NCBI RefSeq assembly: GCF_036785885.1
Contig: NC_092322.1
Span: 16,886,466-16,950,465 of the forward strand
From: Coffea arabica
Taxonomy: Eukaryota > Streptophyta > Magnoliopsida > Gentianales > Rubiaceae
DNA length: 64,000 nt
Direction: 5' to 3'
Positions 1-10,708 of the stretch are shown in pieces. The number at the start of each line of letters is the position of its first letter. Positions within the stretch are counted from its first letter, which is position 1. The notes below the pieces were generated by a model. That model did no database searches and had not been told where the DNA came from. It saw only the letters and a program-made list of their open reading frames with translations. The position numbers were made by a program, and so were the translations under genes.

Positions 1-294
1 ACAAATCTGGAAAGTTACAATACAACGTTCCAAATTTTTAATTTCATTTTATAAATAGGACTTGAAATTTTATTTTCTACTACACCAAAATCAATCTTCT
101 CTCTTCTATCTCTAAACTACTCTCAATTTCTTCATCTATTCCCTAATTTTTTCACTTTTATTCTAGTTTGTTCCTGTTCACTTTTTTATATATTTTACTA
201 ATTACTTAATTCTTTCTATTCATCTAATATCTATCATTATAATTTGTAAGTATTAAATTATTACTTACAATTTTTTTTCCTTATTTGCTATCAA

Positions 295-2404
295 ATGGCA
301 AGTTTTGATGGTAGTAGCTCATCTTCAAAATCAAGCAAGCAAAAAAATATTTTTTGCAATATTCTTTCAAATGAATTCAACATTGATGATTGTCCAACTC
401 AAGAAAGTCAACATATGACAACCATACTTGAAGATCAAACAATTGAAGCCGAGGAAAGAAGTGGAAGCAAAACTCCTAAATCTGAAATCTTCACAAAGCA
501 CTTCACCAAAGAAATTGACGTCAATGGCAAAAGTCAAGCAAAGTGCAATTATTGTCAAAAAAGTTATCAATACAAAGTGGGAGATGGCCATGGAAAGTAT
601 CACAAGCATTTGAGAAAGTTTCATCCTCAAGAATTTGGCATCGACAACAAACAAACACAAATTACTGGGTTTGCTACTTCTAAACTCTCTCTATTTCGAT
701 TTAGTGAAGAAAGACATAGGAATGAATTAGCAAAAATGATAGCTATTGAACATTTATCTTTTAGTTTTGGTGAAAAGTTGGGTTTTAAGAAATATTGTCA
801 AAATTCTTTAAATCCTCAATTCAAAAATGTTCCTAGAACCACTCTTAGACGAACACTTAAAAATATTTATAATCAAGAAAAAAAAAAGAGTTAATTCAAT
901 TATTCTCAAATTTAGATAGTTGTGTATCTATATGTTCCGATATTTGGAGTGACCATTGGCAAGTACATTCTTATATGGCCATAACTTGTCATTGGATTGA
1001 TAATGAGTGGAATATACAAGAAAGAGTGCTAGCTTTTCGTATTTTTGATGAATCTCACAATGCTCTAAATATTTTTAAAATGATTAGTATTATTTTGGGA
1101 GAATATGGTCTATGTAAAAAAGTTTTTTCAATTGGTTTTGATAATGCATCCACAAATACCGCTTCTATTGGAGAGTTGCGAGATCTTTGCCAATCCGGAT
1201 TAGGTGGTAAATTGTTTCATATTAGATGTGCATAATTTTAAATTTAGCCGTACAAGATGGTTTGCGAGCACTTGAAAATCATATAAAACCTATTAGAAAA
1301 GCAATTTCTTATTTATGGGCACACCCTAAATTAATGAAAAAGTGGAGCACTTTTTGTAAAGTCAATGGAAAAAATCCAAAAAGATTTTCAAGAGATGTTC
1401 CTACTCGTTGGAATTCAACATTTGAATTACTCAAAGAATCACACAATTATAGTGAATTATTATGTGCATTGTTTGCAACTAACATGACCGAAATAATGTT
1501 GCATGAAAATAATTGGATTGTTTGTAATAAAATTTTAGAAATTTTATCAGTTTTTAATGATGCTACTTATACTTTGTCCGGTGTATATTATCCCACCACC
1601 CATTTATTCCTTACCGAGGTTTGTAATATTGTTGGTTGTCTAAATGAAGCTAAAAATGATGATTTTCTGAAACAACCTATTAGGGAAATGTTTAGGAAAT
1701 GGACTAACTATTATGAACATATTCCACATATATATTTAGTTGCTTCTGTTTTTGATCCTCGTGTTAGATTAGATGGTTTGCATGAGTATTTGTCATCATA
1801 TTATGAACAAATATATAGTAGTGAAAATTATGCCCACGATGTTAATAAAAAAGTGTTTGAAGTTAAAGAGTTTATTTGTTCTTTATATAATGAATTTTTT
1901 ATTACTTATGGTGATCGATTTCCTACTAGTATTTTGGAACCCTCTAGTAACACTGATAATAGTCTTAAAAGGGCTGTCAAAATTGGTGATAGAATACTTT
2001 TTGAAAGGTCGAAACGATAAAAGGGTTCACTTAATACTAATACGGAACTTGAATCATATCTAACTACCAAGTTTGAGCATGATGATAGTAGCTTAACTAA
2101 ACAGTTTAAAGTCCTTGACTGGTGGAAGCGAAAATCAGAGAATTACTCTATCCTCTCCCTTATTGCTAAGCAAATTTTAGCAACTCCAGCATCAACATTA
2201 GCAGTGGAACAAGCTTTTAGTGCATGTGGAAGCATTTTGGATGAGACAAGATCGAGATTAAGCCCAAAATCACTAGAAATTCAAGCATGCATGGATGATT
2301 GGACTAGAGCAGAATATAGACAACAAGAAATGGAAAAAGATGAAGAAGAAGAATTCAATTATACAATTGATTCTAGTGCCGTCGCAAGCAATGAAGATGA
2401 TTAA
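295..2404 (+). pseudogene. hAT transposase with BED zinc finger (broken)
   Basis: This would encode a hAT-family transposase that cuts and rejoins element ends in the nucleus. The N-terminal part (295-894) has a BED zinc finger at about 480-630: a CNYC pair followed by histidines in HKHLRKFH. The DDE core follows (975-1235 and 1226-2020, with ITCHWID, FDNAST and PTRWNST motifs). The C-terminal hAT dimerisation motif lies at about 2190-2290 (ASTLAVEQAFSACG, then RSRLSP). The frame is broken three times: a slip in the A-run near 880-890, a short deletion near 1233 in the RCAHILNLAV motif, and an in-frame TAA at about 2018, after which the same frame stays open to 2404. Family assignment is firm. 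It cannot make a full transposase as it stands. Confidence 0.88.
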
Positions 2405-2699
2405 ATAATTAATGTTTGTTTTGATATTTCATCTCAATTTCAATGAAAAAATCAAGTATTTTCTTTTCCATTTAAAATGATTACCATTTGATAGTGTAAT
2501 GTATTTTTTAATTTGACAATGTAATGTATTTTTCATAAAATTTGTATTATGTATTTATTACTTCGTACTTCGTTGAATAATGATAAAATTAAAATATGAT
2601 CTTTATTTTGTATTTATTTTTTACATTCTATTTACAATTTTAAATATATTATTATATTCGTATTAAAATTGGTAAGGATAAAAAATTAAATAAAATTGT

Positions 2700-2937
2700 A
2701 TACAACTATACAGAATCAGAACTAGAACCATAAAGAATCGAAATCAGAACTATAAGGAACCAGAACCTAAACCAGAATCGAAACCGGAACCAGAACCAGA
2801 TGGTGCGGTTTTGGTTCTATCTCTTTGAAGAACCAGAACCGGCGGTTCTGGAATCAGAATCAGAACCATCTTAGATGGTGCGGTTCTGGTTCTACCTCTT
2901 TGAAGAACCAGAACCAGCGGTTCTGGAACCGTGGCCA
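2700..2937. repeat. subterminal GAACCAGAACC / GGTTCTGG repeats of the hAT element
   Basis: Many imperfect copies of GAACCAGAACC and its complement GGTTCTGG occur here. They include a duplicated block of about 65 bp that contains GATGGTGCGGTT and CTCTTTGAAGAACC (near 2798 and 2873). Clustered short motifs just inside a terminus are typical transposase-binding arrays of hAT elements. The function here is inferred. Confidence 0.7.
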
Positions 2938-3012
2938 TGCCTACTTACAAGTATTCACAGTAGAATACTTAGGCAAAAATGAAAGAACAACGCATACACT
3001 TTACAGTCTAAA

Positions 3013-3275
3013 GGCCAACCTTGCATTTCACAAAGTTTATAAAAATATTTCTACAAATACTTGGCACGCAGAACATGCCAACCTTACGTTTCACAAAGTA
3101 TATAAGGAATATTTCTATAAATACTTGGCGTGTAGAACAACTCTAAGAATTTAGGACCCAACCATTTATAGCTAACGAACATATTTATGATTGACAGGAC
3201 CCAACCATTGGTGCCTAACAAACATATTTATAGCTACTTTTATGGTTGATAGGACCCAACCATTGGTCTATTCCG
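3013..3275. repeat. two short tandem duplications
   Basis: A unit of about 63 bp with GCCAACCTT and TTTCACAAAGT occurs twice (about 3013-3075 and 3076-3140). Next to it, a unit beginning AGGACCCAACCATT occurs three times at about 3153, 3197 and 3251. Copies are imperfect. No coding function is seen. Confidence 0.65.
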
Positions 3276-3469
3276 AATGTACAAGAATTTAAGAAACAAG
3301 ATAAGACTTATCTGATTTGGCAGGTAACCACCCGCCTATCCAGCAACAATCAGCAACTAAAGAAATTGCCTCCAATGTTCACAAGCATTTGGCACACACA
3401 ATAACGGCAACACAGGGGCTACCGCATATGGCTTTCCTCCAATTGCAACATTCTGTCTCTAGTTCCATT

Positions 3470-4619
3470 CTATGTTTTCAGACTCGGACCGAGAGTCGAC
3501 TCGGTCGAGCTCAGGGGTCAGGGGTCAATGGGTTCGACTGGGGTCGATAGGGGGATGACGTCATATATACGTCATATATATATTCATACAAATCAAATTT
3601 ATAAAATATAACTAAAAATCTAATCATCTAAATTTATATCCAATTCATCAAACAAATCACCAAATTCATCCAAACTCACAAAATTTATAAAATAGAAATC
3701 TCATACATGTTTAATCCCTGACTAATAGCAATCCAAATAAGGTAACAAGTTCAAGTTCATTTTCCCTAAGATTTCAGTCATTTCCTAACAGAAATTCTTT
3801 ACTATACAGTTGCAGACAGAAGGAAAGTTCCATAAAGCAAAAAGGTCTTGCACACTGAAGTCAGTCTGCCACCGCTCTACATCATTTTCTTTTCACATGC
3901 ACCTTGATGATGTTATTCTCCTCCATTTCAATTTTCAAGCCCAGTAGGGGTGGCAGTAGGACTAATTTTATCTCCATCAAAACAAAAAACTAGATTCTGT
4001 AAATCAAGCTTGACCTTGTCGGCATACATCTTGAAGAGTCTCTCAAATTTATCATTCACGAAAACTCTAAATGGCTTGGGTCCATCCTTGTCCTGGATCG
4101 TAATAACTATCTTTGCTCTGTTCTGGCAAGTATCTGAGGGCTGTTCTGCAACACCTCTTGTAGGAGATTGTGATGATGCATTAATGTGACTTTTCATAGA
4201 TTCTGCAGTAGCGAACTCTCATCTCACAGATTCCTCAACAGCTTTCAATGCGTCCTTTGCTGATTGGGTTAGTGAAGCCAATTCCTGTTTTTTCAAGTGA
4301 CAACGGTGGAGGCTTTTAAATTTAGGGTTATCGGAGCTGAAGAGGAAAGGAAGAAAACTACGGAATGAGAAGAAGAGTAGCTGACCCAAGTTTTGTTAAT
4401 TTCGTCCAATTTTTTCAGTAATTTTTTAACTTTTTTAGTTGATCAATCAAAGTTTTGACTGAAAAAAGGCAAAAAAAAAGGGCAAAAAAAAAATCGGGTT
4501 GATCAAAATCATCCAGTTCATCGGTCATTTTAATACCCAAGCTTTTTAACTAACTCGGACCGGATGCCTGGCCGGTTTCCGATTCGATTGGCCGGTCCGG
4601 TCCAAGTCTGAAAACACAG
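3470..4619. mobile_element. 1.15-kb non-autonomous TIR element (hAT-type) with 8-bp TSD
   Basis: The left end at 3470 reads CTATGTTTTCAGACTCGG. The right end, read inward from 4619 on the other strand, is CTGTGTTTTCAGACTTGG. These form a terminal inverted repeat of about 21 bp with two mismatches. GTTCCATT flanks both sides directly (3462-3469 and 4620-4627), which gives an 8-bp target duplication as expected for hAT elements. There is no transposase inside, so it depends on an autonomous relative. The interior carries a captured gene fragment on the minus strand. CCGGTCCGGTCC-rich subterminal sequence resembles that of the larger element at 47247-48642. Confidence 0.8.
3882..4310 (-). pseudogene. 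captured fragment of a plant Rad60-SLD / ubiquitin-like gene
   Basis: The minus-strand reading contains a SUMO-like Rad60-SLD fold segment: KIVITIQDKDG, then FRVFVNDKFERLFKMYADK and NLVFCFDGDKISPTATP. This resembles the small plant ubiquitin-superfamily protein family that includes Arabidopsis At1g68185 (recalled from family knowledge, not searched). The upstream part (4198-4310) continues in the same frame apart from one TGA at about 4219. The downstream end (NNIIKVHVKRK, stop at 3882) is in another frame after a shift near 3935. It therefore has one nonsense and one frameshift lesion. It lies wholly inside the TIR element at 3470-4619, so I read it as a transduplicated gene piece. Any function is doubtful. 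Confidence 0.75.
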
Positions 4620-4627
4620 GTTCCATT

Positions 4628-5242
4628 CCCACACTTAGACGGACCGAACCCGAGGTTCCAAGCCACTAGAATTACACCTAATAACCTATAAATCTTAGTC
4701 AAACCACAGCCTCTGACCTCATATCCTTGGCCACGACTAACTCGTTACAGTTATTCCTTATTACAAAAAAAAAAAAATTTGGAATGGGTCGTAGATTGAT
4801 ACCTGAGTGCAAACAATACTAAGTACTACACCTACACCCTATAACACTTGAAAACCTCTACAAAGATATGGAAAACAACAACAAACACCATTTCAACCTT
4901 TTCTACATTATTATTCTATTTCGGCTTTTCTTCTGGACCATGACCGGCGGAATATGCCACGGTTGCGTGTCCTTGTCTACTTTGCACACAAAGGGGCTGA
5001 CAAACCACCCCCACCTAAAGAGGTTGATGCCCTTGTCAAATTGGTATGTTTCCTTTGGTTCTTTAGAGACTCAGCAATCTTGTCTTCAAATCGCCACACA
5101 GTCACATCACACTACCAAGTAGTGTTTAGTGCATTCTCACCCTTATAACGGATTAGATTATTTGTCTTTCTATTCTTTTTGCTCTGCCCCATCATTCAAT
5201 GATCAAGCACTGTTAGCATGTCCTTGTCAAATTGCTTGTGGA
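4628..5242. other. non-genic stretch, probably the 3' part of the Ty3/gypsy remnant
   Basis: No intact gene is seen. Because the neighbouring integrase runs on the minus strand, this stretch would be the degraded region downstream of the integrase C-terminus. I could not identify a chromodomain or an LTR in it. Confidence 0.4.
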
Positions 5243-5458
5243 TCACTGGTAGAGCATGCTTCCTTGCCTCCTTCCCTCGTCCATCTCATCTTGATTGTAA
5301 GGATTTAAGAAGCTCATATGAAAGGTTGGGTGGATCTTTAGTCTATTTGATAGCTTTAAATAATAGGCCACACAATCCACCTTCTTCATCACTTCAAATG
5401 GTCTATCGTACTTAGAAATCAACCCATGATAAACTGTCTTACTACTCACTTTCTTCCA
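5243..5458 (-). pseudogene. Ty3/gypsy integrase C-terminal end (fragment)
   Basis: The minus strand reads TVYHGLISKYDRPFEV, then YYLKLSNRLKIHPTFHMSFL. This is the conserved C-terminal end of plant Ty3/gypsy integrases (KYxGPFxV ... IHPxFHVSxLK). The reading continues, in a compatible frame, with 10709-10760 on the other side of the hAT insertion, so the two pieces were once one gene. Stops and substitutions are present. It is a dead retroelement remnant. Confidence 0.82.
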
Positions 5459-5466
5459 AATATAGG
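5459..5466. repeat. target-site duplication AATATAGG, left copy
   Basis: The 8-bp sequence AATATAGG occurs here and again at 10701-10708, flanking the hAT element exactly. This marks the insertion point in the integrase gene. Confidence 0.92.
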
Positions 5467-5479
5467 TAGAGCTGTTAAA

Positions 5480-5705
5480 CGAGTCGAGTCGAGCTCGAGC
5501 ATTGGACAATCGAGCTCGATTCGAACTTCTAATCGAGCTAGCTCGAGCTCGCTCTATTAGTAATTCGAGCTCTACAAGGCACTCGAACTCGACTCGATGT
5601 GCTGATAGATTGAAATCGAGCCGCCGAGCTCGAAGCTCGAACTCGAGCTAGCGAAAAACTCGAGCCGAGCTTTTCGAGCTCGAAGCTCGAGCTCGAGCTC
5701 GTTTA
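5480..5705. repeat. left subterminal GAGCTCGA repeat array of the hAT element
   Basis: About 220 bp contain many copies of the palindromic GAGCTC / CGAGCTCGA motif in both orientations, directly inside the left terminus. The right end (10530-10690) has the same motif. Such arrays are known transposase-binding regions in hAT elements; that role is inferred here. Confidence 0.75.
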
Positions 5706-5969
5706 CGGGAGAGCCCATATCACAAGAAGATACACTTTCTCTGATTTATCATCTGAAACCAGAATAACAATACAAGCCATGCCAAATGACAATACTCGTA
5801 TTTCCCTGATTCAATTCAACAAGCCATGCCAAATGACAATACAAGACAAAGTCTAAAGTTAAAACTACAGCAAAAACCATCAAATAAAGAAAGAAAATGT
5901 CCACAAGAAGTTAAAACTGCAGCAAGAAGTTAAAACTACACCAAATGACAATACAAGAAGTTAAAACTT

Positions 5970-6292
5970 CAGCAAACCAGGTCAGATTACCACGTCCACA
6001 CCAAAATGTCCACATTACAACATGAAAAATTATATAAACAGCCACATTACAACATCAACAGCCACCAGTAATCCAAACTAGATCAGATTACCACATGTCC
6101 ACACCAAAATGTCCAAACCAAATCAGATTACAACATGTCCAACCCAAAATGTCCAAACTAGATCAGATTATAACATGAAAAATTACATAAACAGCCACCA
6201 AGTAACATCAACTGTCCAAACCAGATCAGATTACAACATAAAAAATTACATAAACTGTCACCAAGCAACATCAACGGACAACAGCCACCAAA
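5970..6292. repeat. degenerate tandem repeats (GTCCAAAC..AGATCAGATTA units)
   Basis: Several imperfect copies of a unit of about 45-70 bp carry TGTCCAAAC, AGATCAGATTA, CAACATGAAAAATTA and CAGCCACCA. They lie just downstream of the transposase stop codon, in its likely 3' untranslated region. The open reading visible through them on the plus strand is a product of the repeats. Confidence 0.65.
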
Positions 6293-8573
6293 TCAGTCAT
6301 TGAATGATTCAGGAAGTTCAACTTCTTCAAATGTGATTGATTCGGCCACATCAAGTGATTCCTACAGAATAAAAGTATGAAAGTTAAAAAATTCATCAAA
6401 ATCAGAAATAAGGCAACTGTAACAACAACAAAAACATCCAATCAATTACTTACACGAGACTTATTCTTTAGGCCATGAAGACTGCGGATCCAATCGTTGC
6501 CGCAAAGCAACATTTGCACCGTCTCAACCGACATAGAAGCTCGTCGATCATCAATTACTCTCCCTCCAGCGCTGAAGGTAGATTCTGAAGCCACAGTGGT
6601 AACAGGAACGGAGAGTATATCGGCAGCCATCCTCGACAAGATGGGAAATCTCAATCTTTCTCCTTTCCACCAACCAAAAACATCCAGATTTGCCTTTGCA
6701 TCACAAGCATACCTACTTTCCTCTAAATAAACATCTAAATCTGATTTTTCTGGTGGAGCCCTATCAATTTCACTCACATGCATGTGAAACTTTTCTTTGC
6801 CAGTTAAAATGGCGGGTGCAGTCATTTTCTGTTTCTTACTAGAAGAAGTAGAACTTTCATTTTGTCTCCTTTTTACAACCTGCCTCTGTTGTTGTTCAGA
6901 ATGGGAAACAACATGACAATCAACATATTCATTGTAAAGCTCATAAAGAATGTCTCTAATTTCAGCAATGAATCTAGGAGCAGCATCTTCACCATAAATC
7001 ACCGAAAAAACATGATTAATAAGGAACATTTTGTATCTCGGATCCAAAATTGCACCCAAAGATAGCAGCACATTACTTTCCCCCCAATACTTATCAAATT
7101 TAACAGACATACTTCCAACCATTGCCCGAATATGCTCAAAAGGATCAAGAGCTTTTTCATTTAAAAGCTCTTTAATCCTATAGAGCTCCACAAGAAAAAT
7201 GTTAGCTGTTGGATACTCAGACCCGGAAATCATATCAGTGATTTCATGAAATATTCCTAGAAATTTGCATACTTCTTCCACTTTCATCCATTCAAAATCA
7301 GTAGGGACATAGTGAAATCCAGGGTCAATGTCTGCATATCTTGGAAAGACATCCTTGAACTCTAAACCTGAATCTAACATCAAATAGGTGCTATTCCACC
7401 TTGTTGGACAGTCCAAAATTAGTTTTCTAGAGGGCAACTGAAGCTGTTTTTTAATTTTGGCAAATTCAAGAATCCTAGATTCTGAATTGTTCAAGTATTT
7501 TATCCCTTCTCTAACAACATCAATCACACTACCAAGTTGACCGATCTTGCACTAAGAGATTAAGTATATGTGCACAACATCTAACATGAAAAATTTTTCC
7601 TCCAATACTTAATCTCTTTCTTAGAGAAAAATCCTCGCTAAGTCTCCTAATGCACACATCATTGTATGAAGCATTATCAACAGTTATGCTAGAAACCTTA
7701 TTCTCAATCCCCCAATCAATGAAGCACTTACTTAGAGCATCAGCTATAATAACTCCAGTATGAGGAGGAGGAACATTGCAAAAATTCAACACACGTTTTT
7801 GAAGCACCCAATCAGAATCAATAAAATGACCAGTCACAACCATATATTGAATTTTTTTGACCAGATTTCCACAAATCAGTTGTAATACTAAGCCTACCAG
7901 CACCTTTCAATAATGATTTCAGTTTCCTTTTTTCAATTGTATAAGTACTCATACAATCTTCCTTAACAGTCTGCCGATTAATCTTTTTATAAAATGAAGA
8001 AACTGCTTTCATGAATTTGTTGAAAACTACATGCTCCATCATAGAAAAGGGGTACTCATGTGCAAGAATCATATGTGACGCAAGCTCTCTTACCTTGGCA
8101 TGATCATAAGAAAAATTTGTGATGGAAGTGATACCATCACTTTCACCTTCGGTGAATGAAAGCACTTGTTGCTTTTGTTTGCTTTACTCCCCAATGGCCA
8201 TCTTTCTTTGGAGGCAAGAAGTCAGGTGTCTCTTATGCTGAGATGTGGCAATGGTTGCACTCTTGGTGAAAAGCTCCTTGCAATGGTTGCACTTCACTTT
8301 GACCGTTCCATTATCTAGCACTACTTCAGTCATTTCATCCCATATGCTGGATTTTTTCTTCCTTTGCTTTTTCTCAAAAGGACCAGTTCCTCCATCTCCA
8401 TCTACTTGCTGTCCTCCTTCATTGCCATCATCTTCTATTATTTCTATCTCTTCTTCACTCATCTCATCAGCTCTTTCTTCATTGTAATTCAATTGTTCCA
8501 CGTCTTCATTATTTTGCTCCATCGTAGGACTTGATGATGAACCTTGAAATGAGTTGAATGGAGAGCTGTACAT
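6293..8573 (-). pseudogene. hAT transposase with BED finger, three lesions, one intron
   Basis: Order of parts on the minus strand: an acidic N-terminus; a BED zinc finger at about 8290-8200 (VKCNHCKELF, then HKRHL); the RNase-H-like DDE core (SITTDLW, VDNASYND, CPTRWNSTYLML, LDPRYKM); and the hAT dimerisation motif (PVTTVASESTFSAGGRVID) near 6550. A 92-bp GT-AG intron at 6362-6453 joins SR to the last exon, which ends in PESFND and stops at 6293. Lesions: an in-frame TAA at about 8184-8186; one extra base in a seven-A run (plus-strand T-run, about 7852-7858) after LWKSGQK; and a frame change near 7528 after LLVQDRS. A single original gene is clear. As written it cannot make a complete protein. 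Confidence 0.88.
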
Positions 8574-8579
8574 TCCTTA

Positions 8580-10095
8580 ATCAAAAACATTTAATAACCA
8601 ATATAGATTCTGATTAGTCAAAATAGAAATTTAGAATAACATTTCTAAGAAATACGGTACAAAAGTAATAAAACAGATTTCAAAAAATAATGCCCACTTC
8701 AAGCTAATTTTAACATTTCTTTAACTTGTTCCTATCTCAATTCTCAAGCTGACATTCAGATTAATGAAATAACAGAGAAAAGCTCTTAAAAACTCTTAAA
8801 ATGGCAATCCAAACAAGGGACAATGATGAATTCCAAGGAAATACTGAATCCATAGTTCTAATTAGTTTGTGCATGGGGACAGTAATGAAAGGACAGTATA
8901 GTGGCATTTCTAGTAGACATTTATTCAAGATGGATAACATAGGTTAGTCCAGAACTGTATGGGGACAACTATCCAAGATGGATGGTAGACATTTATTCAC
9001 ATGCTAAGGCCATAATTAATCATAATAAAAGGGCCTCTAATAGTCAATTTGCTGCATAAAAATCCATCTGCATAAAAGGCAAAGGAAGTAAACCACTAAG
9101 CATCCAACATTTTTTTTGCTACAAGATCTCGACAAGTCAGATTTTTCATGAGTAGGATGAATTGAGTGATTCATAAAGAAAATATAAATAAAACATTCTG
9201 AATTGGAATATTGCCACTAACACTTACTCACTTAGCCTTACGGGGTCAGAGGAGATCCTACTTAGTAATGGGCTTGGGTTTTGTGTTACAAAAGAGGACT
9301 GATTGCAAGCAGGTCATTGGTTGAGGCAATCTCCCCTGGAAAAGACCATGTGCCGGTAGTTTTCTTAATACAAAATTTGGCCCATGGGGTATGGCCTATT
9401 TCAATAGCTCGAAGATTACAAGAATTTTTCATGCTGTTGCAATCCCCTGAAGCTTTTTTCATTTTGTCTTTCTGATTTTTAAGCGTATTTGCATTGAAAT
9501 AATTCACTGGGATGGAAGCCAGAACAATTGAAATCAACAGAGAAACACGCACAAAACAAAAATGAAAATGTTGGACCAAGATTTTAAGGATCCATGTATA
9601 GAAATTGACCGAAAAAGAATCATTAATTTGTTGATCATTGTTACTTGCGTAATTTTCTGTTTCAACTTGGTGGATACAACAAATATGCATATAAGAACTC
9701 ATTCCAGACATCAGGAACTCCAGGAAGACACCAATGTGTACAATCTGTATGGTAATTAGGTGTTGTTAATTGCTCGTGAGTTAGTTGATCCCAGAATTTT
9801 CTATGCATTGATGGAAAATTTCCCCAGCCAAATTTCCTGATAAGAACCCTTTTTGGATTTCTTAGACAAAAGAGCTTTACTGCCTGCAATTACAATTAAA
9901 TATCCTTGTATCATCGCATGTTAATCTGCTCTCACTCAGTGACACAATAAACATGTGAACGGAAATCAACCACGGCAAATAATTATCAAAACATCAAGGC
10001 TACGATAAAAATCCATCAAGGCTACTTACCAGAATACAGTGAATCGGGGTATGGTAGAGGCCCCTGGCGGCTGGCTCTACCGAGGTGGCTCCGTA
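8580..10095. other. 5' non-coding part of the hAT element, no recognised gene
   Basis: Between the transposase start and the right subterminal repeats there are about 1.5 kb. Open stretches on both strands (for example 9286-9711 and 9662-9889 minus) match no family I know. This could be an untranslated leader with an intron, or a captured host fragment. The sequence alone does not decide. Confidence 0.4.
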
Positions 10096-10109
10096 TGGCT
10101 CTGCTCACA

Positions 10110-10445
10110 AATTCACGAGAAGGAGGTGGCTCCGTATGGTGGCTACGGCTGTGGAACGGGAAAGAGATGACAGAAAGGGGAAATCAAAAATTAGGGATGG
10201 CGCCTGGCGGTGAGAATGAAGTCTGCAGGGTGCGGCGTGAGAATGGAGGCTGCGGGGTGCGGCGGCGTGAGAATGGCGGCTGCGGCTGTGGAACGGGAAA
10301 ATAGATGATAGAAATAAAAAATTAGGGCTGTGGAACATGAGAATGACGGCGGTGAGAATGGAGGCTGAGGGATGCGGCGTACGGTGGCGTGAAAATGGAG
10401 GCTGCGGGGTGACGGCTGTGGGAGGAGAAAATGAAAGACCAAAGG
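10110..10445. repeat. G-rich tandem repeats inside the hAT right end
   Basis: A GC-rich block made of imperfect units such as GTGAGAATGGAGGCTGCGGGG and GGCTGTGGAACGGGAAA, repeated with variable spacing. It is compositionally unlike the AT-rich surroundings. Reading frames here are repeat artefacts. Confidence 0.7.
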
Positions 10446-10529
10446 AGGAAAATTAGGGCTACAGACGGACGGGAGATGCCTTTGACTAGAGTACCCCATA
10501 CACACTAAAATGACGAAAATGCCCTTATT

Positions 10530-10690
10530 TCTCGAGCCTACCGAGCTTACACGATCGAGCCCTGCTCGGCTCGTATATTAAACGAGTACCTATTAGAGCT
10601 CAAGATCGGCTCGTTTCTCTCTGTTAACGAGCCGAGCCGAGCTCTTATCGAGCCGGGTCGAGCTCGGCTCGCGAGCTGCCCGGTTCGATT
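10530..10690. repeat. right subterminal CGAGCC/GAGCTCGG repeats of the hAT element
   Basis: Multiple CGAGCCGAGC and GAGCTCGG motifs directly inside the right terminus mirror the array at 5480-5705. Confidence 0.72.
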
Positions 10691-10700
10691 AACAGCTCTA

Positions 10701-10708
10701 AATATAGG
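10701..10708. repeat. target-site duplication AATATAGG, right copy
   Basis: Second copy of the 8-bp duplication, directly after the right terminus of the hAT element. Confidence 0.92.

Larger units (their letters stand above)
1..2943 (+). mobile_element. hAT DNA transposon, left end outside the window
   Basis: A decayed hAT transposase gene (295-2404) is followed by a subterminal block of GAACCAGAACC-like repeats. The block ends at a hAT-style terminus that reads TAGGCATGGCCACGG on the opposite strand and closes at about 2943. The left terminal inverted repeat lies before base 1, so the 8-bp target duplication cannot be confirmed; the right copy would be 2944-2951. The right end is inferred from the resemblance of the terminus to hAT ends and from where the repeats stop. 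Confidence 0.75.
5467..10700 (-). mobile_element. structurally complete 5.2-kb hAT transposon inserted in a gypsy integrase
   Basis: The left end starts TAGAGCTGTTAAACGA and the right end, read inward on the other strand, starts TAGAGCTGTTAATCGA. The 8-bp duplication AATATAGG flanks both ends perfectly. The interior holds a BED-hAT transposase gene on the minus strand (6293-8573). Both ends have dense GAGCTCGA-type subterminal repeats. The perfect duplication suggests a fairly recent insertion, yet the transposase has three lesions. Either the gene decayed after insertion, or this copy was mobilised in trans. Confidence 0.92.

Noticed and set aside
2700..3275. Clustered short repeats considered as a CRISPR-like array
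   Set aside because: Repeats are imperfect, overlapping and of both orientations, without uniform spacers. The genome is a plant nuclear one, and subterminal transposon repeats explain them.
6109..6303. Open frame with repeated QTRSDYN
   Set aside because: It is a read-through of the tandem repeats in the hAT 3' region on the strand opposite the transposase.
8245..8487. Serine/leucine-rich open frame opposite the hAT BED region
   Set aside because: It is the antisense shadow of the acidic N-terminus of the transposase.
10095..10505. Glycine/cysteine-rich and histidine/proline-rich open frames in the hAT right end
   Set aside because: They are produced by the G-rich tandem repeats and have no independent support.
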